Part shown: piece after piece, positions 16,363-26,454 of the stretch | Layout of the letters: each line of letters begins with the position of its first letter | How positions within the stretch are numbered: the stretch's first letter is position 1 | Assembly (NCBI GenBank): GCA_024398105.1 | Contig: JAKSJP010000011.1 | Location: forward strand, 1-64,000 | Reading direction: 5' to 3' | DNA: 64,000 bases | Origin: Bacteroidales bacterium | GTDB taxonomy: Bacteria > Bacteroidota > Bacteroidia > Bacteroidales > UBA932 | Program-made: the position numbers and the translations under genes | The notes under the pieces: model-generated | The model's input: only the letters and a program-made list of their open reading frames with translations | Database searches by the model: none | Told to the model about the DNA's origin: nothing

Positions 16363-18207
16363 CTACTTCTTGGTGGCGTACCAGTCGCGGAGGATGTAGA
16401 AGGCCTGTTTCTTCTCACCTTTCTCGGAGATCACGCCCTTGCGGTTGAAGTCGTCCTGGATGCCCTTGAGCTGGCGTCTTGGAGAGCGGAAGTCCTTGAT
16501 GATCCATGGTGTCGATCCTGCGAGGCCAGGCATCTTGTCGAGCATCCTGACGTTGGCCTCGTAGAGTTCGGCCTGATACTCCTCGGTGAAGCGGATGTCG
16601 CTTTCTCCATGGTAGCCGAACTTGGCGCCACCGCCCCATTCCGAGATGATGACAGGCTTGTTGATGTCGAAGGTCCAGTAGACCTTGTCAGCCTTCTCCT
16701 TGTTGCCGTCGTACCAGCCGATGTACTGGTTGAAGCTCATCAGGTCTGCGACCTTGGCGAGGTCGTCGACGCAGGTGGCATGGGTGCCCTGGGCGTCGAC
16801 ATACTCCTTCTCCATCGCCGATGACACGAGACGGGTAGGGTCCATCTCATGTGCCTTGTCGATGAGTCTGGTGAGGAAGGCAAGGCGCTCGTCGCCGCGT
16901 GGTGTCTCGTTCGATACGGACCAGATGATGACGTTGGCGCGGTTGTGGTCGCGGGTGATCATGTCGACAAGCTGGTTCTCAGCGTTGGCATAGGTGTCCG
17001 GATCGGTCCAGTGGATGGTCCAGTAGACTGGGATCTCGTCCCATACCATTATGCCCATCTCCTCCGCTACACGCACCATGTTCTCGTTATGAGGGTAATG
17101 CGCGAGGCGCACGAAGTTGCAGTTGAGTTCCTTGGCCCATCCGAGGAGGGTGCGGGCATGGTCCTCGCTCCAGGCGCGGCCTGATGGTGCGTAAGGTTCC
17201 TCCTCATGCATGCAGATGCCGCTGAGGAAGATCTTCTTGCCGTTGAGATAGAGCTCGTTGCCGCGGGCCTCGATGGTCCTGAATCCGATGCGGTCGCGGA
17301 CGGTCTCCGAAGCGGTCGAGATCTCCACGTCGTAGAGCTTAGGGTCCTCAGGGCACCATAGTCTCAGATGCTCCTTCTTTCCCTTCATGGCGACCTCGAA
17401 GCTGCCATAGCCCTGGGCGTCGACGGTCACCTGTGCGGAGAGCTTCGCCTCAGGGATGCTGACGGTGACGGTCTGTCCTGCGGTCGCGCCGTCCATGCGT
17501 ACCCAGCCCTCGACCGTGTTGTCGGTACCTTTCTTGAGCTGGACGCTGTAGTCCCTCACGAAGGCCTTCGGGGTCTCCACGAGGTAGACGTTGCGGGTGA
17601 TGCCGCCGTAGTTCCACCAGTCGGAGTTGACCGTAGGGACACCCTCCGGCTTGCGCTTGTTGTCGACCTTGACGACGACGGTGTTCTCGCCCTGCCTGAG
17701 GATGTCGGTCACCTCGAAGTTGAACGGAGTGTAGCCGCCGGTATGCTTCACGCTCTGCTCGGCGTTGACCGAGATGATCGCCTCATAGTTCACTGCGCCG
17801 AAATAGAGGAAGTAGCGCTTGTCCGGCTTAGGCTCTACGTTGAACTTCTGGCGGTACCAGATGGTGCCCTCGTAGTAGTAGAGCTTCTCCATCTGAGTGT
17901 TCCAGTCACCCGGGACGCGGAGCGACATGTCAGTGTCGAAGTCATACTCGACTAGACGCTTAGGATTCCTCCAGTAGCTGTTGTCCGCGAAGAAGGCACG
18001 GTTGTCGGCCATAGGAGCGAGACGGTAGTCGTAGTAGCCGTTCTCGAACTGGTCGACGATGGCCTTCCAGTCGCCGTCGAGGCATGTCAGCTGACGGCCC
18101 TGGATGTTCATGATCTGAGGTGTCAGACCATAATTGAGCTTCTCTCCTGCGGCATCCGCGATGAGAGCCGAGGCGAGAAGACATATCGTTGCAAGTATTC
18201 TTTTCAT
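16363..18207 (-). CDS. Glycoside hydrolase family 2, beta-glucuronidase-like
   Basis: A 614-residue secreted enzyme (signal peptide ending ADAA). The order is GH2 jelly-roll N-domain (YYYEGTIWYRQKF, GGITRNVYLV), immunoglobulin-like domain, and a TIM barrel with acid/base Glu434 (SVSNETP) and nucleophile Glu523 (IISEWGGG). Near the C-terminus Asn588-Arg589-Lys590 gives the N-x-K motif that in family GH2 marks uronic-acid recognition, so beta-glucuronidase (or related uronidase) activity is likely; beta-galactosidase is the alternative. The gene starts 12 bp after an esterase on the same strand. CATGGTACC lies over its start codon. Confidence 0.9.
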   Translation of the reverse strand: MKRILATICLLASALIADAAGEKLNYGLTPQIMNIQGRQLTCLDGDWKAIVDQFENGYYDYRLAPMADNRAFFADNSYWRNPKRLVEYDFDTDMSLRVPGDWNTQMEKLYYYEGTIWYRQKFNVEPKPDKRYFLYFGAVNYEAIISVNAEQSVKHTGGYTPFNFEVTDILRQGENTVVVKVDNKRKPEGVPTVNSDWWNYGGITRNVYLVETPKAFVRDYSVQLKKGTDNTVEGWVRMDGATAGQTVTVSIPEAKLSAQVTVDAQGYGSFEVAMKGKKEHLRLWCPEDPKLYDVEISTASETVRDRIGFRTIEARGNELYLNGKKIFLSGICMHEEEPYAPSGRAWSEDHARTLLGWAKELNCNFVRLAHYPHNENMVRVAEEMGIMVWDEIPVYWTIHWTDPDTYANAENQLVDMITRDHNRANVIIWSVSNETPRGDERLAFLTRLIDKAHEMDPTRLVSSAMEKEYVDAQGTHATCVDDLAKVADLMSFNQYIGWYDGNKEKADKVYWTFDINKPVIISEWGGGAKFGYHGESDIRFTEEYQAELYEANVRMLDKMPGLAGSTPWIIKDFRSPRRQLKGIQDDFNRKGVISEKGEKKQAFYILRDWYATKK

Positions 18208-18219
18208 GGTACCTTGATG

Positions 18220-19350
<1,131 letters not shown>

Positions 19351-19391
19351 TTATTTATCCTGTTGGGAAGGCCGGGGGATGGCCAGTCTTT

Positions 19392-19399
19392 CAAATATA
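19392..19399 (-). promoter_or_regulatory. Promoter -7 element of the esterase-GH2 operon
   Basis: Read on the minus strand it is TATATTTG, perfect TAnnTTTG, about 53 nt before the start codon at 19338. Confidence 0.6.
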
Positions 19400-19443
19400 G
19401 GCATAAATCCGACAATCTGCCCGGAAGCGCCCATAAAAATGCT

Positions 19444-19451
19444 TATCTTTG
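19444..19451 (+). promoter_or_regulatory. Promoter -7 element of the NlpC/P60 gene
   Basis: TATCTTTG, 20 nt before the ATG at 19472. It argues for that ATG over an in-frame ATG at 19379, which lies upstream of the promoter. Confidence 0.65.
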
Positions 19452-19471
19452 TCGTCCCATACGAGAATCCA

Positions 19472-20374
19472 ATGCGAAGATACATAATCATCATGCTCAT
19501 GCTGCTGTCTACGACCATGGCAAGTGCCCAGACGAGGGAACTTGCGGACAGCCTCATCGACTACAGCCTCCAGTACATCGGCAAGCCTTACAGGCGCGCC
19601 GGAAACGGTCCCGGCGCCTTCGACTGCTCGGGCTTCACACGCTTCGTCTACAAGGAGGCAGGCATGGACCTGCCGCATTCGTCTGCAGAGCAGGGCAAGA
19701 TAGGCAGGGCAGTGGAAGGCGGCCTCTCGGCCCTCCAGAAAGGCGACCTGGTGCTCTACAGCGGCAGGGCCAACGGAAGCAGCATAGGACACGTCGGAAT
19801 CTTCATCGAGCTCGACCCTTCAGAGGAGTCGTTCTCCTTCATCCACGCCTCCACCTCCAACGGAGTGATCATCTCTCATTCCAATGAAGAATACTACAGC
19901 AAGAGGTTCCGCGCAGTCAGGAGAGTGCTTCCTGACTTCGAGGACGAGATTGTCAAGGACGAAGGTCCAGACGAAAGGGAAGGACAGGCAGTCGAGGCCG
20001 ACAGGCTCGAGCTCTCCGACGAGGACGTCAGAATCGTCATGTTCGGCGACGGCAAGTGGATGATTGTGGATAAGGACGGCACCCTCCGTTCTCCGGACAC
20101 AGAAGCAGCCATCACGCTCACTCCGGACGGCCGCTGGAGCTTACCTAAGAAATCCTCCACGATGCTTCCAGGCGCAACAGGGCAGAAGACAACGCAGCCA
20201 AGCTCTCAGACCACCACTGGTGAAAGCGGTGCCGAATACTATGTCATCCAGTCCGGAGACACTCTCTCGAAGATCGCAAAGAAGTTCGGTACGAGCGTGG
20301 CGAAGATCTGCGAGCTGAACGCGATGTCCCAGAATGCGACACTTCGCATCGGTAGGAGGCTCAGAATCAGATAA
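19472..20374 (+). CDS. NlpC/P60 peptidoglycan hydrolase with LysM domain
   Basis: A 300-residue cell-wall enzyme. A signal peptide (ending ASAQ) precedes the NlpC/P60 domain with catalytic Cys52 in FDCSGFTRF, His in IGHVGIF and a third polar residue in FIHAST. It cleaves the peptide stem of peptidoglycan, typically between D-Glu and the third amino acid. After an acidic linker (DEIVKDEGPDERE) and a Ser/Thr-rich stretch, the last 45 residues form one LysM module (YYVIQSGDTLSKIAKKFGTS) that binds GlcNAc chains. The order NlpC then LysM is the reverse of the more common one. Confidence 0.92.
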   Translation: MRRYIIIMLMLLSTTMASAQTRELADSLIDYSLQYIGKPYRRAGNGPGAFDCSGFTRFVYKEAGMDLPHSSAEQGKIGRAVEGGLSALQKGDLVLYSGRANGSSIGHVGIFIELDPSEESFSFIHASTSNGVIISHSNEEYYSKRFRAVRRVLPDFEDEIVKDEGPDEREGQAVEADRLELSDEDVRIVMFGDGKWMIVDKDGTLRSPDTEAAITLTPDGRWSLPKKSSTMLPGATGQKTTQPSSQTTTGESGAEYYVIQSGDTLSKIAKKFGTSVAKICELNAMSQNATLRIGRRLRIR

Positions 20375-20425
20375 CGCAATTATCCGGGGCATAGCCCATA
20401 GATATAAACAAAGAAAAACCAGACA

Positions 20426-22210
20426 ATGAAAAGAATACTCCTCTCTATTGCCATGACCATGGTACTCCTGACGGCAGCGTACGGTGCCGAGAAGAAACGC
20501 ATTCCACAGGAATGGCTGACCCTCGCCGAGCAGACCGATTTCAGGAAGACACCCAGGTACGAAGGTACCATGGACTTCTTCAGCCGCCTGGCAGACCAGT
20601 CGAAGATGGTCACGATGGGATCCTTCGGAGTCAGCCCGCAGGGCAGGGATCTGAGAATCGTGGTGGTCGACAAGGACGGCCTGACCGAGCCTGCACAGAT
20701 CCGTGCGAAGGGAAGGCTGGTGATACTCGTGCAGTGCTGCATCCACAGCGGCGAGCCTGACGGAAAGGACGCGACGATGATCTGGCTGCGCGACCTTGTC
20801 ATCACCGGCAAGGACAGGGAGCTGCTGGACGACATCAGCTTCGTCATCATACCTATCTTCAACGTCGACGGCCATGAGGACTTCCGCGCGACCAACCGCA
20901 TCAACCAGAACGGTCCGGACGAGCTCGGAACGAGGAACACGGCCCAGCTGAAGAACCTCAACCGAGACTATCTCAAGGCAGACACGCCGGAGCTCAAGGC
21001 ATGGCTGAGGCTCTACAACCGCTGGGATCCGGAGCTCTTCATCGACTGCCACGTCACCAACGGCGCGGACTTCCAGTACGTCATGACCTACGACATCGAG
21101 AACCATGGCAAGGCCATCTCCGAGCCTCTCCACAGCTTCTCGACCGACGTCTTCGAGAAAGAGTTCAACCAGAGGATGACCGCTGCGGGATTCCCGATGT
21201 TCCCATACTGCGAATACGAGAGGACCTACGCCCCTGAGCTGGGAGCCACCCTCGACGTGTTCGACCCTCGCTACTCCCAGAGCTACGTCGCCTACCGCAA
21301 CCGTCTCGGAGTGCTTCTCGAGACACATATCTACAAGCCATACAGGTCCCGCGTCATGGCGACCCTCGAGTCGATCCGCAACTGCGCATACATACTCAAG
21401 GACCACAAGGCCGAGCTCCGGCAGAAGATCAGCGCGGCCGACAAGGCGACCGCAAGCGCGGAGTTCAGGAAGACTCCGTTCCCTGTCAAGTACGAGGTCG
21501 ACAAGAGCGACGTGACCTACGTCGACTACCTCGGATGGCAGCGCGACACCGTCGTGAGCGACCTTTCCGGAGGCCAGTGGGTGAAGCATAACTACGACAG
21601 GCCGATGACCTACAACGTGCCTCTCTTCAAGAGCCTCAGGCCTTCTGTGTCAATCAGGATGCCGAAGGCGTACGTCATCCTCCCGCAGTACAGCTATCTC
21701 GCTGAACTCCTTGACCTGCACGCACTTGAATACAGCGTCCTCAAGGAAGAGATGGAGATGGAAGTGGAGACCTACCGCTACACGGGCGGCACCTTCTCGA
21801 CCCGACAGAGCGAGGGAAGGGTGCCTGTGGTATCTACGACCTACACTACCCAGACCGAGACCCTTCTCTGTCCGAAGGGCAGCATCATAGTCGACATGGC
21901 GCAGCCTAACGCCAAGCTCGCGCTCTATCTCTTCGAGCCTGACGCGCCCGGATCTCTGACCTACTGGGGATTCTTCAACGTCCACGTACAGGCCGACAAC
22001 GAGTACTGGGTCAACCCTGCATACATGGAGTTCAAGGGCAGGGAGATGCTCCAGGAGAACGCTGCGATACGTGCCGAGTTCGAGCAGAAGATGAAGGACC
22101 CTGCATTCGCCGGCAGTCCTGACGCCATCCTCGGCTACTTCTACGAGATCTGCAGGAAGCAGTCCCACCAGGACAACGAGCTCCATCCTGTATGGAGGGT
22201 GATGGACTAG
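20426..22210 (+). CDS. M14-family zinc carboxypeptidase, secreted
   Basis: A 594-residue exported metallopeptidase (signal peptide ends AAYGA). Zinc ligands His107 and Glu110 lie in CIHSGEPDGKD, the third in FIDCHVTNG; NRDY with the preceding Asn fits the substrate-binding segment of the M14 family. The catalytic domain covers residues about 40-330; the C-terminal 260 residues are a beta-rich region that is common in Bacteroidota homologues. It removes C-terminal residues from peptides or acts on peptidoglycan peptides. An ATP-grasp gene follows 24 bp later in the same direction. Confidence 0.9.
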   Translation: MKRILLSIAMTMVLLTAAYGAEKKRIPQEWLTLAEQTDFRKTPRYEGTMDFFSRLADQSKMVTMGSFGVSPQGRDLRIVVVDKDGLTEPAQIRAKGRLVILVQCCIHSGEPDGKDATMIWLRDLVITGKDRELLDDISFVIIPIFNVDGHEDFRATNRINQNGPDELGTRNTAQLKNLNRDYLKADTPELKAWLRLYNRWDPELFIDCHVTNGADFQYVMTYDIENHGKAISEPLHSFSTDVFEKEFNQRMTAAGFPMFPYCEYERTYAPELGATLDVFDPRYSQSYVAYRNRLGVLLETHIYKPYRSRVMATLESIRNCAYILKDHKAELRQKISAADKATASAEFRKTPFPVKYEVDKSDVTYVDYLGWQRDTVVSDLSGGQWVKHNYDRPMTYNVPLFKSLRPSVSIRMPKAYVILPQYSYLAELLDLHALEYSVLKEEMEMEVETYRYTGGTFSTRQSEGRVPVVSTTYTTQTETLLCPKGSIIVDMAQPNAKLALYLFEPDAPGSLTYWGFFNVHVQADNEYWVNPAYMEFKGREMLQENAAIRAEFEQKMKDPAFAGSPDAILGYFYEICRKQSHQDNELHPVWRVMD

Positions 22211-22234
22211 AGAGTGCCGCGAAGGAGCTGAGCC

Positions 22235-23206
22235 ATGCCAAGGGAGATCGACATACTCATCGCCGACGGTGCGTCCACACGCATCGGCAAGGCCGTCCTC
22301 AAGTCCCTCCGCGGCAGGGGCCTGGCCTGCGAGGCCATCGACGACAGCTCAGTCACCAAGGACGAGTTCGGCTACCTGAGGCTGCTCAAGGCCACCTTGA
22401 AGGACGTCCGTCCGAAGGTGCTGATGCCTGTATTCAAAGGCGAACTGATTGCCCGGAATATGTCCATGGTACCTGGCTCTGACGTCAGTACCGGCAAGGC
22501 ACTGTCAGCGATGCTCGAAGGAATCGCCGTCCCCGTCTCACCGGCAGACACCATCGACCAGCTTGACGACAAGGTCAGCGCATCGGCGCTCTGCACAGGT
22601 CTGGGCATCCCTCAGCCTCGTCTCTACAGCGACGAGGAGGCACTTGAGAATCCACAGATGCTTTTCAGCGCTCCAGGCAGGCCGGTGGTGTTCAAGCGCA
22701 GCACCGGACTGGGCGGCGACAGCGTCTATTTCCCGAAGAACGGAATCTCCCTGGCCAACATAATCGGTTCGGCCGGTGTCAGGGGACGTCCGCACCTGAT
22801 CATGGACTACATAGACGGGTACGACGTGTCGGTCGATGCCATACGCTGGAACGGATGGTTCCAGGCGGCGGGGTACCGTACCATGGTACCGAAGCGCAAG
22901 GGCACGTCGCTTGTAAGGGTCGGTGTCGACATGCCGGAGCTTGTCGGATACGCCAGGCAGATCCTTGACGCGGTGGACTACAGGGGCGCCTGCGGCATCG
23001 ATTTCCGTATCGACAGGAAGAGCGGGAAGGCCTTTTTCCTTGAGTGCAACCCCCGTTTCTCAGGCGGACTTAAGTCAAGTCTCGCCGCCGGCTTCGACAT
23101 GCCTTACATCCTATGGCAGCTCTGTAGAGGAGAAATGCCCGAGCCGGTGAGGCTCAGGCATTGCAGATTGAGTATCGAGTGGGAGGAGATCCTCTCACGA
23201 AGGTAG
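22235..23206 (+). CDS. ATP-grasp ligase of unknown substrate
   Basis: A 323-residue cytoplasmic protein. An N-terminal Rossmann-like domain (DILIADGASTRIGKAVLKSL) precedes the ATP-grasp domain: VVFKRSTGLGGDSVYF is the glycine-rich loop with its Lys, MDYIDGYDVSVDA the acidic strand, and FFLECNPRFSGG the metal-binding Glu/Asn. The arrangement is like PylC- or carbamoyl-phosphate-synthetase-like amino-acid ligases that couple a carboxylate to an amine with ATP. The substrate cannot be predicted. It sits 24 bp after a secreted M14 peptidase, so the two may be co-expressed. The start at 22235 gives a full first strand. Confidence 0.85.
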   Translation: MPREIDILIADGASTRIGKAVLKSLRGRGLACEAIDDSSVTKDEFGYLRLLKATLKDVRPKVLMPVFKGELIARNMSMVPGSDVSTGKALSAMLEGIAVPVSPADTIDQLDDKVSASALCTGLGIPQPRLYSDEEALENPQMLFSAPGRPVVFKRSTGLGGDSVYFPKNGISLANIIGSAGVRGRPHLIMDYIDGYDVSVDAIRWNGWFQAAGYRTMVPKRKGTSLVRVGVDMPELVGYARQILDAVDYRGACGIDFRIDRKSGKAFFLECNPRFSGGLKSSLAAGFDMPYILWQLCRGEMPEPVRLRHCRLSIEWEEILSRR

Positions 23207-23214
23207 CTTTCTTT

Positions 23215-24504
23215 TTACTTGACGTCCCTGATGCATCTTACAGAGTAGGCATCCGCGCGGCTGCCGGAAGCATTAGGCGACATGGTGGTCTTCTGGAAGG
23301 CGAGAGGGCTGACACCGAAGCCTGCCGATCCTGCGCTGTTGCTCCAGAAGGTTCCCCACATACCTGAGACGCTGCCGTAGAGCATTCCGTAGCTGCCGTC
23401 GTATCTCGCAGCTGCAGGGATGAATGTCTTCACATCCTTCGCCTTGTCGAGATAGAGGATCCAGCCATAGTTGAAGTCATCGCCGCTGATGACTCCGTCA
23501 CCGTTGATGTCTGCGACGTTGAAGTTGCTGACGGTCTCGTCATATCCGCCGGTAGGGGTAGCATCCCTGAATACGTCCACAGGCGGTACTCTCCAGCCTG
23601 CAGGGCATGGGTCGTAGTATGTCTTCGAGCCCTTGTTAGGATAGGTGTTGGTATCGGAGTCGCGCTCGTTGCCCTTAGGATTGCCCCAGAGTGCGTCGTT
23701 AGCCTCCTCCGGTACGAGCCAGTCCCTTGAGGTAGCGTACTGCTTGTAGTTGGTGAGGACGGTCGTAGGATGCGCGATAGCGTATGCGAGATTGTTGTCA
23801 GTCGTCGAGGTCCATGCCGAGTAGGTCATTGCGACTTCCTTTCCTTCAGCGTCATAGACTACCACAGGCATCGTCTTGGTGTCTCCGGTGAGCACAGGGC
23901 TTCCTGGGAACGGATCCTTTCTGCCCCACTGGTAGAGAAGGCCGAAGCAGTCAGTGGTTACTACCTGGTCGCCCTTGTCGGTGGCACCGAGGTTGAGGTC
24001 CATCACCTCGTAGCCTGTAGCAGAGGCGAGCGCCTTGATCTCGACTCCAGGATTCCATATATGCCAGCTCCAGACGATGTCATCGCCCTTGGTGGCAGCG
24101 ATCACTGCGTTGCCTGGCTTGCCTGATGCTGTGAACTTGATGACGCCTTCCTCGAGTGAGATCTCCGTCACCAGGTCTGCAGAAGTCTGCCATACGAGCT
24201 TCACTCCGTCAGGATCGAGCTCTGCAGGAGCCTCGAGACCCTCGACTGTCTTTCCGTTTCCGCGTACTGTCGCGCTGAACTTGTAAGGACCGGCCTCTGA
24301 GATGATGTAGCTGTTTGAAGTCTCGGCTTCGCTGAGGTCCACTGTAGGGTCTACAGGCTCCACGGGGTCAACCTCGGTGCCAGGACCGTCCGGGTCGTCA
24401 GGGTCTGTCTGCTTCTCGCCGCACGAGAGTGCAAGGCCGACGACAGCGACCAGCGAGAACAGTCTCGCTGACCATACTGAGAATGATTTGCGTGTGATTT
24501 TCAT
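23215..24504 (-). CDS. FISUMP-domain lipoprotein with dockerin-like calcium loop
   Basis: A 429-residue surface lipoprotein: lipobox ALSC, then an acidic Asp/Pro/Gly linker (DPDDPDGPGTEVDPVEP), a BACON/Ig-like region and a FISUMP (major paralogous) domain. FISUMP hallmarks are seen in YEVMDLNLGATDKG, LLYQWGRKDPFPG, YDPCPAGWRVP and the C-terminal SVRCIRDVK. An EF-hand-type loop DINGDGVISGDDF is inserted in the domain, probably binding calcium. The Met at 24504 that starts MKITRKSFS gives a proper signal peptide; an upstream in-frame extension is unlikely. It is convergent with the ATP-grasp gene (8 bp apart) and divergent from a MalY-type gene. Confidence 0.85.
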   Translation of the reverse strand: MKITRKSFSVWSARLFSLVAVVGLALSCGEKQTDPDDPDGPGTEVDPVEPVDPTVDLSEAETSNSYIISEAGPYKFSATVRGNGKTVEGLEAPAELDPDGVKLVWQTSADLVTEISLEEGVIKFTASGKPGNAVIAATKGDDIVWSWHIWNPGVEIKALASATGYEVMDLNLGATDKGDQVVTTDCFGLLYQWGRKDPFPGSPVLTGDTKTMPVVVYDAEGKEVAMTYSAWTSTTDNNLAYAIAHPTTVLTNYKQYATSRDWLVPEEANDALWGNPKGNERDSDTNTYPNKGSKTYYDPCPAGWRVPPVDVFRDATPTGGYDETVSNFNVADINGDGVISGDDFNYGWILYLDKAKDVKTFIPAAARYDGSYGMLYGSVSGMWGTFWSNSAGSAGFGVSPLAFQKTTMSPNASGSRADAYSVRCIRDVK

Positions 24505-24588
24505 GATTAAATTGAATCTAACTAACCTAAAAATGATAACTTTACATTGAATTGGAACAAAGATAGACATTTTTAACTTCTATTTTTC

Positions 24589-24596
24589 TAACTTTG
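24589..24596 (+). promoter_or_regulatory. Promoter -7 element, nearly leaderless gene
   Basis: TAACTTTG ends only 6 nt before the ATG at 24603. In Bacteroidota the start site lies a few nt after this element, so the mRNA should begin at or beside the start codon. Confidence 0.65.
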
Positions 24597-24602
24597 AAAG
24601 AT

Positions 24603-25781
24603 ATGAGACACAATTTCGACGAGATCGTTCCGCGTCAGGGAACGGACTGCTACAAGCATACATACCTCAAGGACATCTGCGGAAGGGAGGACGTCCTCCC
24701 TATGTGGGTGGCAGACATGGAGTTCAGGACACCTGAGTTCGTGATGGAGGCGATACAGAATAGGCTCACCCAGGGCATACTCGGATACACCTGTCCGTCG
24801 GACGGCTACTACGAGGCGATCTGCCAGTGGAACAGGAGCCAGTACGGGCTCGAGGTCACCAGGGAGATGATCAACTACATCCCGGGCGTCGTCTCGGGCA
24901 TCTTCATGTCCATGCTCGCCCTTACCGAGAAGAATGACAGGATACTGATCATGGAGCCTGTATACCATCCTTTCCGCCTGGTCCCTCAGGCCAACGGCAG
25001 GGAGGTGGTGATGACCACCCTCAGGCGCGGCGAGGACAACTTCGAGATGGACTTCGAGGCTTTCGAGAAGGACATCAAGGGCTGCAGGATGCTCATCCTG
25101 TGCAACCCTCACAACCCGGGAGGAATCTGCTGGAGCGCCGAGGAGCTCCGCAAGATCGCCGAGATATGCGCAAGGGAGAAGGTGACGGTCGTGAGCGACG
25201 AGATCCACTGCGACATGCTCTTCAAGGGCAGGAAGCACATCCCGTTCGCATCTGTCAGCGACACCGCAAGGCGCATCTCGATCACCCTCCAGGCGCCTAC
25301 CAAGACATTCAACCTCCCTGGAATCGTCGCAGCGCAGATGATAATCTTCGACGAGACACTCCGCAGCAAGGTGTTCAGGTTCGTCCAGGGCAGCGACATG
25401 GACCTCGGCAACATCCTCGCCTTCGACTGCGTGAAGGCCTGCTACAGCGAGGCCGGTTCCGAGTGGAAGGCCGAGATGCTCGACTATGTCGACTCCAACA
25501 TCGACCTCCTCTGCGAGAGGATGGCATCCGAGTGCCCTCAGATCGTGCCGATCAGGCCTCAGGCAAGCTTCCTCGTGTTCCTTGACTGCAGGGCTCTGGG
25601 AATGACACAGGAGGAGCTCATCAGGTTCTTCGCCGACAAGGCCCGCATCTGCATGAACTCAGGCGAGATGTTCGGACCTTCGGGCGTGGGATACATGAGG
25701 ATGAACGTGGCATGTCCGCGTTCTATGATGTCCCAGGCGATCGACCAGATCGTGGAGGCAGTCAAGAATCTCCAGAAGTAA
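24603..25781 (+). CDS. patB: MalY/PatB-type cystathionine beta-lyase (PLP enzyme)
   Basis: A 392-residue fold-type I pyridoxal-phosphate enzyme that splits cystathionine or related C-S substrates to homocysteine or thiol, pyruvate and ammonia. It has the family start DxxxxRxGTDCYKH, MWVADMEFRTP, the PLP-binding CNPHNPGG and SDEIHCD, and the Schiff-base Lys234 in QAPTKTFNLPG; the C-terminal arm has MRMNVACPRS with the substrate-carboxylate Arg. Length is normal. The ATG at 24603 was chosen because an upstream TTG overlaps the promoter. A nitroreductase lipoprotein follows 27 bp later. Confidence 0.9.
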   Translation: MRHNFDEIVPRQGTDCYKHTYLKDICGREDVLPMWVADMEFRTPEFVMEAIQNRLTQGILGYTCPSDGYYEAICQWNRSQYGLEVTREMINYIPGVVSGIFMSMLALTEKNDRILIMEPVYHPFRLVPQANGREVVMTTLRRGEDNFEMDFEAFEKDIKGCRMLILCNPHNPGGICWSAEELRKIAEICAREKVTVVSDEIHCDMLFKGRKHIPFASVSDTARRISITLQAPTKTFNLPGIVAAQMIIFDETLRSKVFRFVQGSDMDLGNILAFDCVKACYSEAGSEWKAEMLDYVDSNIDLLCERMASECPQIVPIRPQASFLVFLDCRALGMTQEELIRFFADKARICMNSGEMFGPSGVGYMRMNVACPRSMMSQAIDQIVEAVKNLQK

Positions 25782-25807
25782 GCACTTAACAGATAGACAT
25801 TTATAAT

Positions 25808-26425
25808 ATGAAGACAAGAAACATCATCCTTTCGCTGGCATCGGCCCTCATAATGGCAGCATGCTCGACAGCTCCGGCGCCTCAGGCAGGCAAGTCGTTC
25901 GACGAGGTCCTCGCGACCAGGCGCAGCATACGTGACTACGACGCTTCGAAGTCGATCTCCAAGGAAGAGGTCACAACCATCCTCCTCGCCGCTCAGAACG
26001 CTCCGTCATGGGCCAACACCCAGACCAGCAGATACTATGTAGCGATGAGCGAGGACAAGGTCGCAGCCGTCCAGAAGCTCATCGGCGAGAGGAACGCCCA
26101 GAACGTGCAGGGCGCACCTGTGCTCATCGTCTCTACCTTCGTGAAGGGCCAGTCAGGACATTTCTCAGGCAACCCTACCAACGAGATCGGTGACGGCTGG
26201 GGAGCGTACGACAACGGTCTCTCGAACTGCTACCTCATCCTCAAGGCCCGCGAGATGGGCTTCGACACTCTCATCATGGGAATGAGGGACTCGGACGGTC
26301 TCAGGGCCATCTTCGGAATCCCTGAAGAGGAGACTGTGATGGCTGTCATCTCCCTCGGATACAGGGCAAGCGACCCTGCTACACCAGGACACAAGAACCT
26401 CGACGAGATCGTCAAGTTCTTCTAG
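25808..26425 (+). CDS. Nitroreductase-family lipoprotein
   Basis: A 205-residue FMN-dependent nitroreductase with an unusual N-terminal lipoprotein signal (lipobox MAACS). The domain has the FMN-binding TRRSIRDYD, the APSWANTQTSRYYV segment, and the second FMN site in GFDTLIMGMRD and SLGYRASDP. The lipobox would place the enzyme outside the cytoplasm, anchored to a membrane, which needs explanation because NAD(P)H is cytoplasmic; similar lipoprotein nitroreductases exist in Bacteroidales as I recall. It begins 27 bp after patB and 30 bp before an esterase gene. Confidence 0.85.
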   Translation: MKTRNIILSLASALIMAACSTAPAPQAGKSFDEVLATRRSIRDYDASKSISKEEVTTILLAAQNAPSWANTQTSRYYVAMSEDKVAAVQKLIGERNAQNVQGAPVLIVSTFVKGQSGHFSGNPTNEIGDGWGAYDNGLSNCYLILKAREMGFDTLIMGMRDSDGLRAIFGIPEEETVMAVISLGYRASDPATPGHKNLDEIVKFF

Positions 26426-26454
26426 GAACGCGCCGCCAAGGCTGAACGAAGACT

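Noticed and set aside
20141-21589. A 482-codon open frame on the minus strand opposite the M14 peptidase
   Set aside because: It is the mirror of a GC-rich gene with strong third-position bias; its translation is rich in Val, Leu, Arg and Asp without motifs, while the plus frame has a signal peptide and zinc site.
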